64,000 bases of DNA. Source: Marinimicrobium hydrolyticum. GTDB taxonomy: Bacteria; Pseudomonadota; Gammaproteobacteria; Pseudomonadales; Cellvibrionaceae. The translations under genes and the position numbers were made by a program. Under the pieces are notes generated by a model. It was not told the origin of the DNA. It searched no databases and saw only the letters and a list, made by a program, of their open reading frames with translations. Shown in pieces: positions 8,880 through 19,594 of this stretch. How positions within the stretch are numbered: the first letter of the stretch is position 1; the number at the start of each line of letters is the position of its first letter. The stretch covers positions 186,001 through 250,000 of the forward strand of contig NZ_JAVDDU010000005.1 in assembly GCF_030848505.1 (NCBI RefSeq), written 5' to 3'.

Positions 8880-10547
8880 ATGACAGCACTGCTCGAACGG
8901 CTCATCAGCCTATTGAATCTGCGCACTCTGGCATTACTGCTGGGGCTGTGGCTGGTTGTGGCGCCGCCTTCCTATCCAGCCCTGCAATGGCTCGACGGCA
9001 CCCTGGCTTCTCTGACGGTCACCCTGGCCGACGATCCGGTTTACTTCGCCTGGAGTCAGGCTACATCCTCAGCGCCAACACTTTGGTGGACACAAGTAGG
9101 AGAGCTGCCGAAGTTTTTAGAAGCAGAATCCGCGTCGCCCAGTTGGGTGACGAGCCCCCAAACCCCCTGGTGGTTTGATCCCGCTCATTCAGTTCTGGCG
9201 CTTTTGCTGACCGCATTCGTGTGTCTTCTGATTCCGAAGTTACGGCTGAGCGTTGCACTGTTGTCGTCCTTACTGGTGTTTGTGGTGCTGATGGCAGCCC
9301 AATTAGGAGCCGCGATTGCCCGCAATTACTGGTTGCCTTTGGGGCTCAGTGCACAATACCTGTGGTTGGGGCTGCTGTTGGTCGGTTGTTGGTATTGCCA
9401 GGGTGTTTGGCAACGCCGTTATCAGTCCACCAGCCGGGAACTGGGCGCACTTAAAATGCAGCAGGGCGACTGGATAGGAGCCAGTACGGCTTTGGCGGCT
9501 TGCCCGATTTCACCGGAAGTACTGACCGATTTGTACCAGCAAGCGCGTCAGCATGAAGAGCAGCGGCGAGTCGCCGATGCGCGCCGCGTGTACGCTCTGC
9601 TTCAGCAGCGGCGCCGGCGTTACCGGGATGTGGAGCAACGGTTAGCCAGTTTGCAGAAGCCGCCCAAGGCACCGGAAGCGCGGGATATGGCGCAAACGCT
9701 GGTACTGGATATTCCCCCCACGCCAACGCGCTTGGGCCGCTACGAAATTGAGCGGGAGTTGGGAAGAGGGGCCATGGGGATCGTTTACCTGGCTCACGAT
9801 CCTCACATTGCGCGCCCATTGGCCATTAAAACTTTGAATTATGCTCACTTCGATAGCGCCGAGCGCGAAGCAGTGAAGGCGCGCTTTTTCCGAGAAGCGG
9901 AAGCGGCGGGGCGCTTGCGCCACCCGGGCATCGTCGCCGTTTATGATGTGGGCGAAGAACCGGAGCTGGCCTATATCGTGATGGATTACGTTCAGGGTGA
10001 GCCCCTGAGTCAATTTGCAGCTCCAGAGAAGTTATTGCCCATCCGCAAAGTTTACGAGGTGGCTTTGCAGGTGGCCGAAGCCCTCGCTTACGCCCACAGC
10101 CAGGAGGTGGTGCACCGGGACATCAAGCCCGGCAATATTCTGTATCGGCCGGAGCAAAATCAAGTTACCGTGACTGACTTCGGTATCGCTCGAATCGCCA
10201 GCAGCGCCCGGACCCAAACGGGAGAGATTTTTGGTAGCCCCCTCTATATGTCTCCTGAGCAATTACGCGGTTTGCGAGCGGGAGAACAGAGCGATATTTT
10301 CAGTTTAGGAGTGACCTTTTATCAGCTTTTGAGTGGGGCGCTCCCGTTCCGTGGTGAGAACATCGCCGAGCTCAGCTACCAGATCGTGCAAGGGCGGCAT
10401 AAAAATATTCGTGACCTGCGTCCACAACTGCCTCGCAGTGCCACTCGTATAATCAACAAAGCTCTGCAAAAGGAACCGGAGAGTCGTTACGCCAGTGCGA
10501 CGGATATGGCGCGGGCGCTCAGCAAGGCAATTGAGCGCGACTTCTGA
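8880..10547 (+). CDS. Membrane-anchored Ser/Thr protein kinase (PknB type)
   Basis: 555 residues. The N-terminus has one hydrophobic segment (about 14-32), a roughly 70-residue presumably periplasmic loop, then three more hydrophobic segments (about 103-180). A helical cytoplasmic linker rich in Gln and Arg follows (about 190-270). The kinase domain runs from about 288: glycine loop GRGAMGIVYLA, Lys in LAIKTL, catalytic loop HRDIKPGN and DFG in VTDFGIARI. The membrane part resembles a CHASE2 layout with most of the sensor domain missing (inference). FHA genes flank it on both sides and are its likely readers or substrates. Confidence 0.9.
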   Translation: MTALLERLISLLNLRTLALLLGLWLVVAPPSYPALQWLDGTLASLTVTLADDPVYFAWSQATSSAPTLWWTQVGELPKFLEAESASPSWVTSPQTPWWFDPAHSVLALLLTAFVCLLIPKLRLSVALLSSLLVFVVLMAAQLGAAIARNYWLPLGLSAQYLWLGLLLVGCWYCQGVWQRRYQSTSRELGALKMQQGDWIGASTALAACPISPEVLTDLYQQARQHEEQRRVADARRVYALLQQRRRRYRDVEQRLASLQKPPKAPEARDMAQTLVLDIPPTPTRLGRYEIERELGRGAMGIVYLAHDPHIARPLAIKTLNYAHFDSAEREAVKARFFREAEAAGRLRHPGIVAVYDVGEEPELAYIVMDYVQGEPLSQFAAPEKLLPIRKVYEVALQVAEALAYAHSQEVVHRDIKPGNILYRPEQNQVTVTDFGIARIASSARTQTGEIFGSPLYMSPEQLRGLRAGEQSDIFSLGVTFYQLLSGALPFRGENIAELSYQIVQGRHKNIRDLRPQLPRSATRIINKALQKEPESRYASATDMARALSKAIERDF

Positions 10548-10567
10548 ATCCAAAAAAAAGGTGAAAT

Positions 10568-10924
10568 ATGGCACAGCTAATACAATTGATCGATGACGTC
10601 GTCGCCAATAAATTCGACGTGCCTCAGGGCAGTTTGCACTTGGGCCGCCATCCGGGCAGCGATATACAACTGGATGACGGTGCGGTCAGTGCGCGCCACG
10701 CGCGTATTATTGCCGAGACCAATGCTGATTTTCCGCAGTTCCGGGAGTATTACCTGGAAGACCTGCACAGCACCAACGGGACCTTTGTGAACGGCCAGAA
10801 AATCAGTGGCCGACGGCGCCTACACCACAATGACACTCTGCGTATTGCCTGGAATGAGTTCAAATTTGTGGATCATGAAGAGCAGAACTTGGATCGCACC
10901 GTACACATGCTGGCCGATCAGTAA
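10568..10924 (+). CDS. FHA-domain protein (second copy)
   Basis: 118 residues with a complete FHA fold: LGRHPGSDIQL, SARHARII and DLHSTNGTFVNGQ. It follows the kinase by 20 bp and starts at an ATG behind AAAAGGTG. Same family as the FHA protein before the kinase but clearly divergent from it, so an old duplication or two distinct readers. Thr/Ser-rich partner sites were not evident. The C-terminus ends LDRTVHMLADQ. Confidence 0.9.
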   Translation: MAQLIQLIDDVVANKFDVPQGSLHLGRHPGSDIQLDDGAVSARHARIIAETNADFPQFREYYLEDLHSTNGTFVNGQKISGRRRLHHNDTLRIAWNEFKFVDHEEQNLDRTVHMLADQ

Positions 10925-11014
10925 GTGTAGTAGTTGATAGCATACCCAGGGTGTCGACTCACGGCCATGCACTCACACACTACATCCTCCTCGTCCCTAA
11001 ATCAGAACGTCCTC

Positions 11015-11284
11015 GTCATTCCCGCGAGTGCGGGGATCCAGCTTTTGAGGCCGATCCCAGCTATGGGGTGGGGAATTGAAAAAGAGCTCGATGGCCTGAT
11101 GCAAGGGGGCCGTGCAGGGTGAGTGTTTCAGCAAGCCTCAAAAGAGGGACCTTTTGAGGCAGTCCCCAGGGAGGGGTTTACGACGTTTGCTGAAACACTC
11201 ACCCTGCGCGGCCCGAGGGCTAGCTTACGAAGTTGTTAATTCGATTATTTATTCCGGACACCAGTTCGCCTGCGCGGGAATGAC
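11015..11284. repeat. MITE-like intergenic element with 12-bp terminal inverted repeats
   Basis: A 270-bp non-coding segment bounded by GTCATTCCCGCG (11015-11026) and its exact inverse CGCGGGAATGAC (11273-11284). Similar GTCATTCCCGCG ends are a common dispersed repeat in gammaproteobacteria (from memory). Nested inside is the long hairpin at 11107-11214. I see no transposase gene and no convincing target duplication. It fills the gap between the second FHA gene and the EVE gene. Confidence 0.6.
11107..11214 (+). repeat. Structured hairpin repeat, copy A
   Basis: Arms 11107-11134 and 11187-11214 are complementary over 28 bp with a single G-U pair. The 52-nt core begins with its own 10-bp hairpin (GCCTCAAAAG / CTTTTGAGGC) and ends with CAGGGAGGGGTTTACGACGT (11167-11186), which matches the conserved segment in copies B and C and, as there, ends exactly at the right arm. 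Confidence 0.75.
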
Positions 11285-11289
11285 ACCCA

Positions 11290-11763
11290 TTAAGGCGATT
11301 GTCGCTGGGCGAGCTTTACAATGTGCTGCCATTCAGATGCTTTGACCGGTTGCACCGACAGACGCCCCTGTTTCAACAACACCATATCTTCCAATGCCGT
11401 TTCCTGCTTCAGGGCTTTGAGCGGTACTACCTGGGCAAACTTGTCCACGAACTGAACATCCACGGCGTACCAGCGAGGCTGGTCGGGGCTGGCTTTCGGA
11501 TCGAAGTAATCACTCTCTGGATCAAACTGCGCTGGGTCCGGGTAGGCGTTCTTGACCACTCGCGCTATGCCGGCCACTCCCGGCACCTTGCATTGGCTGT
11601 GATATACAAAGACCTCATCACCCACCTGGACTTGGTCACGCAGAAAATTGCGAGCCTGGTAATTGCGAATACCGTCCCAGCGGCCAATGCCTTGCCGCTC
11701 CTTGCTTAGATCGTCAATCCCGTACACATCCGGCTCGGATTTAAACAGCCAATACTTGCTCAC
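11290..11763 (-). CDS. EVE-domain protein (THYN1-like)
   Basis: 157-residue single EVE domain, related to PUA/YTH folds that bind modified bases in nucleic acids. Typical start MSKYWLFKSEPDVYGIDDL, then WDGIRNYQARNFLRD and DEVFVYHSQC. Role in bacteria is not settled; binding of modified DNA or RNA bases is the family expectation. It is transcribed away from thrS. ATG at 11763. Confidence 0.9.
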   Translation of the reverse strand: MSKYWLFKSEPDVYGIDDLSKERQGIGRWDGIRNYQARNFLRDQVQVGDEVFVYHSQCKVPGVAGIARVVKNAYPDPAQFDPESDYFDPKASPDQPRWYAVDVQFVDKFAQVVPLKALKQETALEDMVLLKQGRLSVQPVKASEWQHIVKLAQRQSP

Positions 11764-11908
11764 GTCTTTTCCTCTTTGTTGCGGCGCTCGGTGGCGTACT
11801 GGCGCCAGGTTTTATATACTGCCCGCCTTTACGCAGTTCCGGCCATCTGGCCGGAGATAGTCAATCAAGTGGCCTTTGGTAGGGGTCACCACTGAAACAG
11901 GATCGCTC

Positions 11909-13828
11909 ATGCCCACGATTAGTCTTCCCGACGGTTCCAAACGCGAATTTCCCCAGCCGATTTCCATTTTTGATCTAGCCGCCGACATTGGCCCGGGCCT
12001 GGCGAAAGCCGCTGTGGCCGGCACTGTCGATGGTAAGGAAGTTGATACCAGCTACACCATAGACCGTGACGCGGAAGTGGCCATTATCACCGAAAAGTCC
12101 CCAGAAGGTCTTGAGGTGATTCGCCACTCTACCGCACACCTGTTGGCCCAGGCTGTGAAGGAGCTGTTCCCCGAAGCTCAGGTCACCATTGGCCCAGTGA
12201 TTGAGGACGGTTTCTACTACGACTTCGCCTACAGCCGGCCGTTTACGCCCGAAGATCTGGAAGCGATCGAAAAGAAAATGGCCGAACTGGCCCAGGCCGA
12301 CCTGCCTGTGGCCCGCCGCGTATTGCCGCGCGATGAAGCCGTTAAGTACTTTCGCGATTTGGGCGAAGAGTACAAAGCACAAATTATTGAAGACATTCCG
12401 GCTGACGAAGCCTTGTCTCTGTACCGTCAGGGCGATTTTGAAGATCTGTGCCGCGGCCCCCATGTGCCGTCTACCGGCAAACTGAAATACTTCAAGTTGA
12501 TGAAAGTGGCCGGCGCTTACTGGCGCGGCGACTCTAACAATGAAATGCTTCAGCGGATTTACGGCACCGCCTGGGGTAGCAAGAAAGAGCTGAAAGCCTA
12601 CTTGCACCGCCTGGAAGAGGCGGAAAAGCGTGACCACCGCAAACTGGCTAAAAAATACGACTTGTTCCATATCCAGGAAGAGGCGCCGGGCATGGTGTTT
12701 TGGCACCCCCGGGGTTGGTCTGTGTATACGGCGCTGGAAGAGTATATGCGTCAGGTGCAGCGCGCCAATGGCTACCAGGAAATCCGCACACCGCAAATCG
12801 TTGATCGCACCCTGTGGGAGCGTTCCGGCCACTGGGACAAATTCCGCGACAACATGTTTACCGTCGAGTCGGAATCCCGGGATTATGCCGTTAAACCCAT
12901 GAACTGCCCGTGTCATGTACAGGTATTCAACCAGGGTTTGAAAAGCTACCGGGATCTGCCGCTGCGCCTGGCCGAATTCGGGAGCTGTCACCGTAACGAG
13001 GCCTCCGGAACTCTGCAGGGCTTGATGCGAGTACGCGGCTTTGTGCAGGACGATGCGCATATTTTCTGCGCCGAAGACAAGATTCAGGAAGAGGTGTCTC
13101 AGTTCACCGACCTGCTGTACCAGGTTTACGCGGACTTTGGTTTCGAAGATCTGATTATCCGCCTCTCCACACGCCCCGAGCAACGCGTGGGCAGTGACGA
13201 GGTCTGGGATAAGTCCGAGAAGGCGCTGGCCGAAGCGCTGGACGCCAAGGGGCTGGAGTGGACACTGCTCCCGGGAGAAGGCGCTTTCTACGGCCCGAAG
13301 ATCGAATTCTCCCTGAAAGACTGCATCGGCCGCGTTTGGCAGTGCGGCACTATTCAGGTGGATTTCTCCATGCCGGGCCGGCTGGGCGCCCAATATGTGG
13401 CCGAGGATGGCTCTCGTCAGGTGCCGGTTATGTTGCACCGGGCCATACTGGGCTCATTTGAGCGTTTTATCGGTATTTTGATAGAACATTACGAAGGCGC
13501 CTTCCCCGCTTGGTTGGCGCCCGAACAGGCGGTGGTGCTCAATATTACCGACAATCAGGCCGAATATGCTCGAAAAGTTGAAAAAACCCTCACCGATAAA
13601 GGCTTTAGGGTCATTTCGGACTTGAGAAACGAGAAGATCGGCTTTAAAATCCGCGAGCATACAATTCAGCGGATCCCCTATCTCCTGGTTATTGGAGACA
13701 AGGAAATGGAATCCGACGCCCTGGCGGTGCGTACGCGCTCAGGTGAGGAATTGGGTGTCATGAGTATCGAAGCCTTTGCGGAACATCTGGCTGCTGACGT
13801 CAAACGACGGGGCCGGGTGGAGCGCTAG
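11909..13828 (+). CDS. thrS: Threonyl-tRNA synthetase
   Basis: Charges tRNA-Thr and edits mis-charged Ser. 639 residues: N-terminal TGS domain (1-61), editing domain with [11 protein letters not shown], class II catalytic core with zinc ligands in [10 protein letters not shown] and [14 protein letters not shown], and a C-terminal anticodon-binding domain. The ATG at 11909 has AGGA 7 nt upstream and begins [10 protein letters not shown], the canonical start. It heads the thrS-infC-rpmI-rplT-pheS-pheT-ihfA cluster; infC follows 41 bp downstream. Confidence 0.98.
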   Translation: MPTISLPDGSKREFPQPISIFDLAADIGPGLAKAAVAGTVDGKEVDTSYTIDRDAEVAIITEKSPEGLEVIRHSTAHLLAQAVKELFPEAQVTIGPVIEDGFYYDFAYSRPFTPEDLEAIEKKMAELAQADLPVARRVLPRDEAVKYFRDLGEEYKAQIIEDIPADEALSLYRQGDFEDLCRGPHVPSTGKLKYFKLMKVAGAYWRGDSNNEMLQRIYGTAWGSKKELKAYLHRLEEAEKRDHRKLAKKYDLFHIQEEAPGMVFWHPRGWSVYTALEEYMRQVQRANGYQEIRTPQIVDRTLWERSGHWDKFRDNMFTVESESRDYAVKPMNCPCHVQVFNQGLKSYRDLPLRLAEFGSCHRNEASGTLQGLMRVRGFVQDDAHIFCAEDKIQEEVSQFTDLLYQVYADFGFEDLIIRLSTRPEQRVGSDEVWDKSEKALAEALDAKGLEWTLLPGEGAFYGPKIEFSLKDCIGRVWQCGTIQVDFSMPGRLGAQYVAEDGSRQVPVMLHRAILGSFERFIGILIEHYEGAFPAWLAPEQAVVLNITDNQAEYARKVEKTLTDKGFRVISDLRNEKIGFKIREHTIQRIPYLLVIGDKEMESDALAVRTRSGEELGVMSIEAFAEHLAADVKRRGRVER

Positions 13829-13869
13829 GGCCTCTGCTTGTATCTTTAAACAGAATGGAGAAGACAACT

Positions 13870-14409
13870 ATCAAACGACCAACCGCTAAAGGAAAGTCCA
13901 AGAAAGCCCGGATTAACGATCAGATAGAAGCCGGAGAAGTCAGGCTGGTAGGAGCCGATGGAGAGCAAGTGGGCATAGTCCCGCTGGAAGAGGCTCTGAA
14001 GACGGCCCAGGCCGCCGACCTGGATTTGGTGGAGATATCGCCCGATAGTGACCCCATAGTCTGTAAGATCATGGACTATGGCAAGCATCTGTTTGAGATC
14101 AAGAAGACCAAAGCCGCTGCCAAGAAGAAGCAGAAGCAGCAGCAGATTAAAGAAATGAAATTTAGACCAGGGACGGAGACTGGAGATTATCAGGTCAAAC
14201 TACGCAACCTGATACGTTTCCTTGAGAACGGGGACAAGGCCAAGGTATCACTGCGATTCCGCGGCCGGGAAATGGCTCACCAGGAACTGGGTATGGATGT
14301 TATGCACCGTATCGAAAAGGACCTGGAGGAGCTGGGCACTGTAGAGCAACAGCCAAAAATGGAAGGCCGGCAGCTCATTATGGTGATCGCCCCTAAAAAG
14401 CGAAAGTAG
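13870..14409 (+). CDS. infC: Translation initiation factor IF-3, probable AUC start
   Basis: IF-3 binds the 30S subunit, prevents 50S joining and proofreads start codons. Conserved parts: [59 protein letters not shown] start it at ATC (13870): GGAG lies 9 nt upstream and the product IKRPTAKG... has the usual length (179 residues). An ATG 15 bp earlier lacks any Shine-Dalgarno and overlaps the GGAG itself. infC in many bacteria uses AUU, AUC or AUA so that IF-3 represses its own synthesis; that fits here. Confidence 0.95.
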   Translation: MKRPTAKGKSKKARINDQIEAGEVRLVGADGEQVGIVPLEEALKTAQAADLDLVEISPDSDPIVCKIMDYGKHLFEIKKTKAAAKKKQKQQQIKEMKFRPGTETGDYQVKLRNLIRFLENGDKAKVSLRFRGREMAHQELGMDVMHRIEKDLEELGTVEQQPKMEGRQLIMVIAPKKRK

Positions 14410-14466
14410 CCGGGCTTTTAGCTGCCTTGTTACTGGATTATCTATTATTAATGCGGAGTTTTTCCC

Positions 14467-14664
14467 ATGGCAACAAAAGCTAAAGTACACAGTGGCGCCG
14501 CCAAGCGCTTCAAGAAGACTGGCGCAGGCTATAAGCACAAGCACGCCAACAAGAGCCACATCCTCACAAAAATGACCACCAAGCGTAAGCGTCAGTTGCG
14601 CGGCACCAGCGTCCTCAACGATGCGGATGTTCCGGCGGTTAAACGTATGCTTCGCCACGACTGA
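14467..14664 (+). CDS. rpmI: 50S ribosomal protein L35
   Basis: 65 residues, very basic: [33 protein letters not shown], the L35 signature. Follows infC by 57 bp and precedes rplT by 38 bp, the standard infC-rpmI-rplT order; L20 usually controls translation of this operon through a leader structure, which I did not resolve here. Confidence 0.98.
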   Translation: MATKAKVHSGAAKRFKKTGAGYKHKHANKSHILTKMTTKRKRQLRGTSVLNDADVPAVKRMLRHD

Positions 14665-14702
14665 GTCGCGTCGAAAAATTCAATTTTTGAGAGGAGAGAA
14701 AC

Positions 14703-15062
14703 ATGGCTCGTGTAAAACGTGGAGTGCAGGCGCGTCGTCGTCATAAAAAAGTTCTTAAGGCTGCTAAAGGTTATTACGGCGCCCGTTCGCGGGTATTTCG
14801 GGTAGCCAAGCAGGCTGTTATCAAAGCCGGTCAATACGCTTATCGCGATCGTCGCAATAAGAAGCGTAATTTCCGTGCTCTGTGGATCACGCGTATTAAC
14901 GCTCAATCCCGCGCTGAAGGCCTGACTTACAGTCAGCTAATCGCGGGCTTGAAGAAAGCCAACATCGTTCTGGACCGTCGCGTTCTGGCCGATCTGGCGG
15001 TTCACGACAAAAACGCATTTGCGGCCGTTGTTGCACAGGCTAAATCAGCTCTGGCTGCTTAA
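14703..15062 (+). CDS. rplT: 50S ribosomal protein L20
   Basis: 119 residues with the L20 core ([53 protein letters not shown]). Binds 23S rRNA early in assembly and represses the rpmI-rplT messenger in relatives. Strong GAGGAGAG ribosome-binding site. An intrinsic terminator follows at 15113. Confidence 0.98.
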   Translation: MARVKRGVQARRRHKKVLKAAKGYYGARSRVFRVAKQAVIKAGQYAYRDRRNKKRNFRALWITRINAQSRAEGLTYSQLIAGLKKANIVLDRRVLADLAVHDKNAFAAVVAQAKSALAA

Positions 15063-15112
15063 TCGTCAATAACGGGTTAGGGGTTAGTTAAGAGCCCCCA
15101 ACAAGTGCGATG

Positions 15113-15144
15113 AAAGGGAGGGGCTGCGAGGCCTCTCCCTTTTT
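15113..15144 (+). terminator. Intrinsic terminator after rplT
   Basis: GGGAGGGGC (15116-15124), TGCGAG loop, GCCTCTCCC (15131-15139) and a U-run to 15144, with one G-U pair. It separates the ribosomal protein part of the cluster from pheS-pheT. Confidence 0.8.
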
Positions 15145-15161
15145 AGTTTACGGCTATATGA

Positions 15162-15280
15162 AGCAGCTGGGAGAGGGTGCCCTGCACTTTGGGACACGCT
15201 GTACATACGTCCCTGTACGCTCCGCGTCGGCTTCCTGCCTCCGAGGGTCCCAAAATGCAGGGCACCCTCTCTTGGCTGCT
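15162..15280 (-). repeat. Structured hairpin repeat, copy B
   Basis: Arms 15162-15195 and 15247-15280 pair over 34 positions with three G-U pairs and one mismatch (read on the plus strand). The 51-nt core is 43/51 identical to copy C in the opposite orientation and holds CAGGGACGTATGTACAGCGT on the minus strand (15215-15196). It sits between the rplT terminator and pheS. Confidence 0.85.
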
Positions 15281-15312
15281 CCAACTATTAGAAACCACCA
15301 TTTGTGGAATAA

Positions 15313-16356
<1,044 letters not shown>

Positions 16357-16440
16357 GTCTCTCCGGCGCTTGCGTTTTTGCACGGCGGCGGAGACCGGTA
16401 TCGATAAGACAAATATTCTAGCGATTTCTAGAGACTGACT

Positions 16441-18819
16441 ATGAAACTAAGTGAAGCCTGGTTGCGCGAATGGGTGAAGCCCAACCTAAGCACGGATGAA
16501 CTGGTCGCCCAGATCACCATGGCCGGCCTGGAAGTGGATGCCGTCGAAGCGGTTGCGGGCAATTTTAACGGTGTGGTCGTGGGTGAAATTCTCTCCGTCG
16601 AGCCGCACCCAGATGCCGACAAGCTGCGCGTTTGCCAGGTAGCTGGTGATTCCGAAGGCGTGCGCCAGGTAGTTTGCGGTGCACCCAACGCACGTGCGGG
16701 TATCAAAATTCCGTTCGCCCTGGTGGGCGCACAGTTGCCGGGCGACTTCAAGATTAAAAAAGCCAAACTGCGCGGAGTGGAATCGCTCGGTATGCTGTGC
16801 GCTCAGACAGAGCTGCAGGCGGGAGACGATGACGACGGCCTTTGGGAGTTGCCCGCCGACGCGCCTGTGGGAACGGATTTGCGGGATTACCTGCAGCTGA
16901 ATGATCAGATTATCGAAGTGGACTTGACGCCCAATCGCAGCGATTGCCTGAGCATCAAGGGGTTGGCCCGAGAAGTGGCAGTACTGAACCGCTGCGAAGT
17001 CACACCCCCGGCCATAGCGCCAGTGCCCGTAACGGCCGCGGAAAGTTTGCCGGTGGTGTTGAATGCTCCTGAAGCGTGCAGCCGCTATGTGGGCCGGGTC
17101 ATTCGTAACATCGATATCAGCCGTCCAAGCCCGCTCTGGTTGCAGGAAAAACTGCGCCGCTCGGGTTTGCGGCCCATTGATGCCGTAGTGGATGTCACCA
17201 ACTACGTACTCCTGGAGTTGGGCCAGCCCATGCATGCTTTCGACTTGGCAAAGCTGGAAGGCGGTATTGACGTTCGCATGGCGGAACAGGGTGAACAGGT
17301 GGTTCTGCTGGACGGTCAGGAGCTGACCCTCAACGCCGACACCCTGGTAATCGCCGATGCCAAACAGGCGCTGGCCGTGGCCGGTATCATGGGCGGCAAA
17401 CACAGCGCCGTTACCGGTGCTACCCAAAACATTTTGCTGGAGAGTGCCTTCTTCCATCCGCTCGCCATTGCGGGGCGCGCACGGAGCTATGGGCTGCACA
17501 CGGACTCCTCTCACCGGTTCGAGCGTGGTGTGGATTACCAACTGCAGCTGGATGCCATGGAGCGCGCCACGGTGCTGCTGCTGGAGATCGTCGGCGGCGA
17601 GGCCGGTCCCTTGGTAGAAGCCAAGAATGACGAGCACTTGCCGCAAGCACGGCAGGTGACACTGCGCCGGGGACGTATTAGCGCGGCGCTCGGCTTAGAG
17701 ATCGCCGATGAAGACATAGAAGCCATGTTGCTGGGCTTGGGTCTTACGCTCGAAGAGCGCCGCCCGGACGCCTGGGTATTTGGTGTGCCCAGCTACCGCT
17801 TCGATCTCGCTTTGGAAGTGGATCTACTGGAAGAGCTGGCCCGCATTTACGGCTACAACCGCCTGCCCACGCGCAGCTTGGCCGCGCCGCTGCCGGTACC
17901 GGCTCACGCTGAACGTCAACTAGGTCTGCCCGCTCTGCGCCGCCAACTGGTCGCTCGGGGCTACCAGGAAGCGGTGACCTACAGCTTTATCGAGCCGGAA
18001 CTCAATCGTCAGTTTGATCCCGATAACGACCCCGTAACCCTGAAGAACCCCATCAGCGCGGATATGGGGGCGATGCGTACCAGTTTGCTGCCGGGGCTGG
18101 TTAAGACGCTCCAGCACAACCTCAATCGCCAGCAGGAGCGGGTGCGGTTGTTTGAGTCTGGACTGCGCTTTATCTTGCGCGGAGACGAACTGGAGCAGGA
18201 GCCCATGCTGGCCGGTTTGATTTACGGCAACCGGCAACCCGAGGAGTGGGCCAACTCTCAAGATCCGGCGGATTTTTACGATATCAAAGGCGATTTGGAA
18301 GCCCTGCTGGCTATGACGGGGGCCGAGGGCGAGTTCCGTTTCCAAGCTGCAAGCCACCCGGCTCTGCATCCAGGCCAGTGCGCCGCGGTGTACCGGGGCG
18401 ATCGTTTGGCCGGTTTTGTGGGTGCGGTGCATCCGCAGCTCCAGCAAGCGCTGGATATCCCCCGACCGGTGTACGTGTTCGAGGTGGCTCAGTGGGCGCT
18501 CCTGGAAGCGCGTTTGCCCGCGTTCAAGCCCCTGTCCCGATTCCCGGCCATCAGGCGGGATTTGGCACTCCTGTTGGCGCGGGAAACTGCTGCCGATCAG
18601 GTACTGAAATGCGTCGAAAAACACGCCGGTGAGCACCTTATAGACTTAAAGGTGTTTGACCTATACATGGGCAAAGGTATTGATCCACATAGAAAAAGTG
18701 TCGCGCTGGGCTTGACCTTTCAACATCCATCGCGCACTCTTACCGAGGATGAAATCAACGCTGCTGTGGACTTGGTGGTTCAACATCTACAGTCAGACTT
18801 TGATGCCACCCTCAGATAG
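16441..18819 (+). CDS. pheT: Phenylalanyl-tRNA synthetase beta subunit
   Basis: 792 residues. N-terminal tRNA-binding OB domain (about 40-150, VGEILSVEPHPDADKLRVCQV, VCGAPNARAG), B3/B4 editing domain (LFDLTP-like VDLTPNRSDCLSIKGLAREVA), B5 domain, a catalytic-like domain, and a C-terminal ferredoxin-like anticodon-binding domain (SRFPAIRRDLALLL, ... HPSRTLTEDEINA). The ihfA start follows by 12 bp, so the two are co-transcribed. Confidence 0.98.
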   Translation: MKLSEAWLREWVKPNLSTDELVAQITMAGLEVDAVEAVAGNFNGVVVGEILSVEPHPDADKLRVCQVAGDSEGVRQVVCGAPNARAGIKIPFALVGAQLPGDFKIKKAKLRGVESLGMLCAQTELQAGDDDDGLWELPADAPVGTDLRDYLQLNDQIIEVDLTPNRSDCLSIKGLAREVAVLNRCEVTPPAIAPVPVTAAESLPVVLNAPEACSRYVGRVIRNIDISRPSPLWLQEKLRRSGLRPIDAVVDVTNYVLLELGQPMHAFDLAKLEGGIDVRMAEQGEQVVLLDGQELTLNADTLVIADAKQALAVAGIMGGKHSAVTGATQNILLESAFFHPLAIAGRARSYGLHTDSSHRFERGVDYQLQLDAMERATVLLLEIVGGEAGPLVEAKNDEHLPQARQVTLRRGRISAALGLEIADEDIEAMLLGLGLTLEERRPDAWVFGVPSYRFDLALEVDLLEELARIYGYNRLPTRSLAAPLPVPAHAERQLGLPALRRQLVARGYQEAVTYSFIEPELNRQFDPDNDPVTLKNPISADMGAMRTSLLPGLVKTLQHNLNRQQERVRLFESGLRFILRGDELEQEPMLAGLIYGNRQPEEWANSQDPADFYDIKGDLEALLAMTGAEGEFRFQAASHPALHPGQCAAVYRGDRLAGFVGAVHPQLQQALDIPRPVYVFEVAQWALLEARLPAFKPLSRFPAIRRDLALLLARETAADQVLKCVEKHAGEHLIDLKVFDLYMGKGIDPHRKSVALGLTFQHPSRTLTEDEINAAVDLVVQHLQSDFDATLR

Positions 18820-18831
18820 GGAACGAATAAT

Positions 18832-19140
18832 ATGTCGGGCGGGGCACTTACAAAAGCGGATTTAGCCGAAAAGCTCTACGAAGAGCTTGGTTTGAATAAA
18901 CGGGAAGCCAAGGAATTGGTCGAGCTGTTTTTTGAGGAAATTCGGCGCTCGCTGGAAAATAACGAACAGGTAAAGTTATCCGGTTTCGGCAACTTTGATC
19001 TGCGCGATAAAAGCCAGCGGCCGGGGCGTAACCCCAAAACCGGGGAGGAAATCCCCATCAGCGCACGCCGTGTGGTGACCTTCCGTCCAGGACAAAAACT
19101 AAAGGCCAAAGTAGAAGCCCATGCTGGAACCAAGCCATAA
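18832..19140 (+). CDS. ihfA: Integration host factor alpha subunit
   Basis: 102-residue DNA-bending HU/IHF family protein: [62 protein letters not shown], ending [17 protein letters not shown]. Partner IhfB is not in the window. Located after pheT as in Escherichia and Pseudomonas. Its last 20 bp overlap the start of the next gene. Confidence 0.97.
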   Translation: MSGGALTKADLAEKLYEELGLNKREAKELVELFFEEIRRSLENNEQVKLSGFGNFDLRDKSQRPGRNPKTGEEIPISARRVVTFRPGQKLKAKVEAHAGTKP

Positions 19141-19480
19141 CGACGAATTGCCGGTCATTCCCGGCAAGCGGTATTTCACCATAGGCGAAGTGAGTGAACT
19201 TTGCGCGGTGAAACCCCATGTGCTGCGCTACTGGGAGCAGGAGTTTCCCCAGTTGAAGCCGGTCAAAAGACGGGGCAACCGGCGCTACTATCAGCGTCAG
19301 GATGTACTGACCATCCGCCAGATTCGAGCCCTACTGTACGATCAGGGGTTTACTATCGGCGGCGCTCGCCAGCAGATGGAGGGCGAGGGCGCCCAGCAAG
19401 ACGCCAGCCAATTTGGGCAATTGGTGAGTCAAATGATTGCCGAGTTGGAGCAGGTGCTTGAGGTCCTGAAAGTTCGCTAA
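19121..19480 (+). CDS. MerR-family transcriptional regulator
   Basis: 119 residues. A MerR winged helix-turn-helix begins at about residue 17 ([60 protein letters not shown]) with a short C-terminal helix and no metal-binding cysteines. This is the conserved MerR-like gene that follows ihfA in many gammaproteobacteria; its targets are not known to me. It overlaps ihfA by 20 bp, suggesting translational coupling. Confidence 0.92.
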   Translation: MLEPSHNDELPVIPGKRYFTIGEVSELCAVKPHVLRYWEQEFPQLKPVKRRGNRRYYQRQDVLTIRQIRALLYDQGFTIGGARQQMEGEGAQQDASQFGQLVSQMIAELEQVLEVLKVR

Positions 19481-19594
19481 TGCGAGCCCCCGTGCGGCCC
19501 TTGCAATCCTGAAAATTTGAGGTATTATGCCCATCCCTGTGACCGGAGCCCTCCCCAAGGCCCCATGCGATAAGGCGAGTCACAGCATCAAAAT

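Noticed and set aside
10934-11345. Small open frames between the second FHA gene and the EVE gene
   Set aside because: They lie in the MITE-like repeat and cross its hairpin arms; no recognisable protein.
11975-13438. 487-codon open frame on the minus strand opposite thrS
   Set aside because: Exact antisense of a highly conserved gene, no ribosome-binding site, composition (Gln, His, Val rich) typical of a mirror frame in GC-rich DNA.
16486-17646. 386-codon open frame opposite pheT
   Set aside because: Shadow of pheT; no family resemblance and no start signal.
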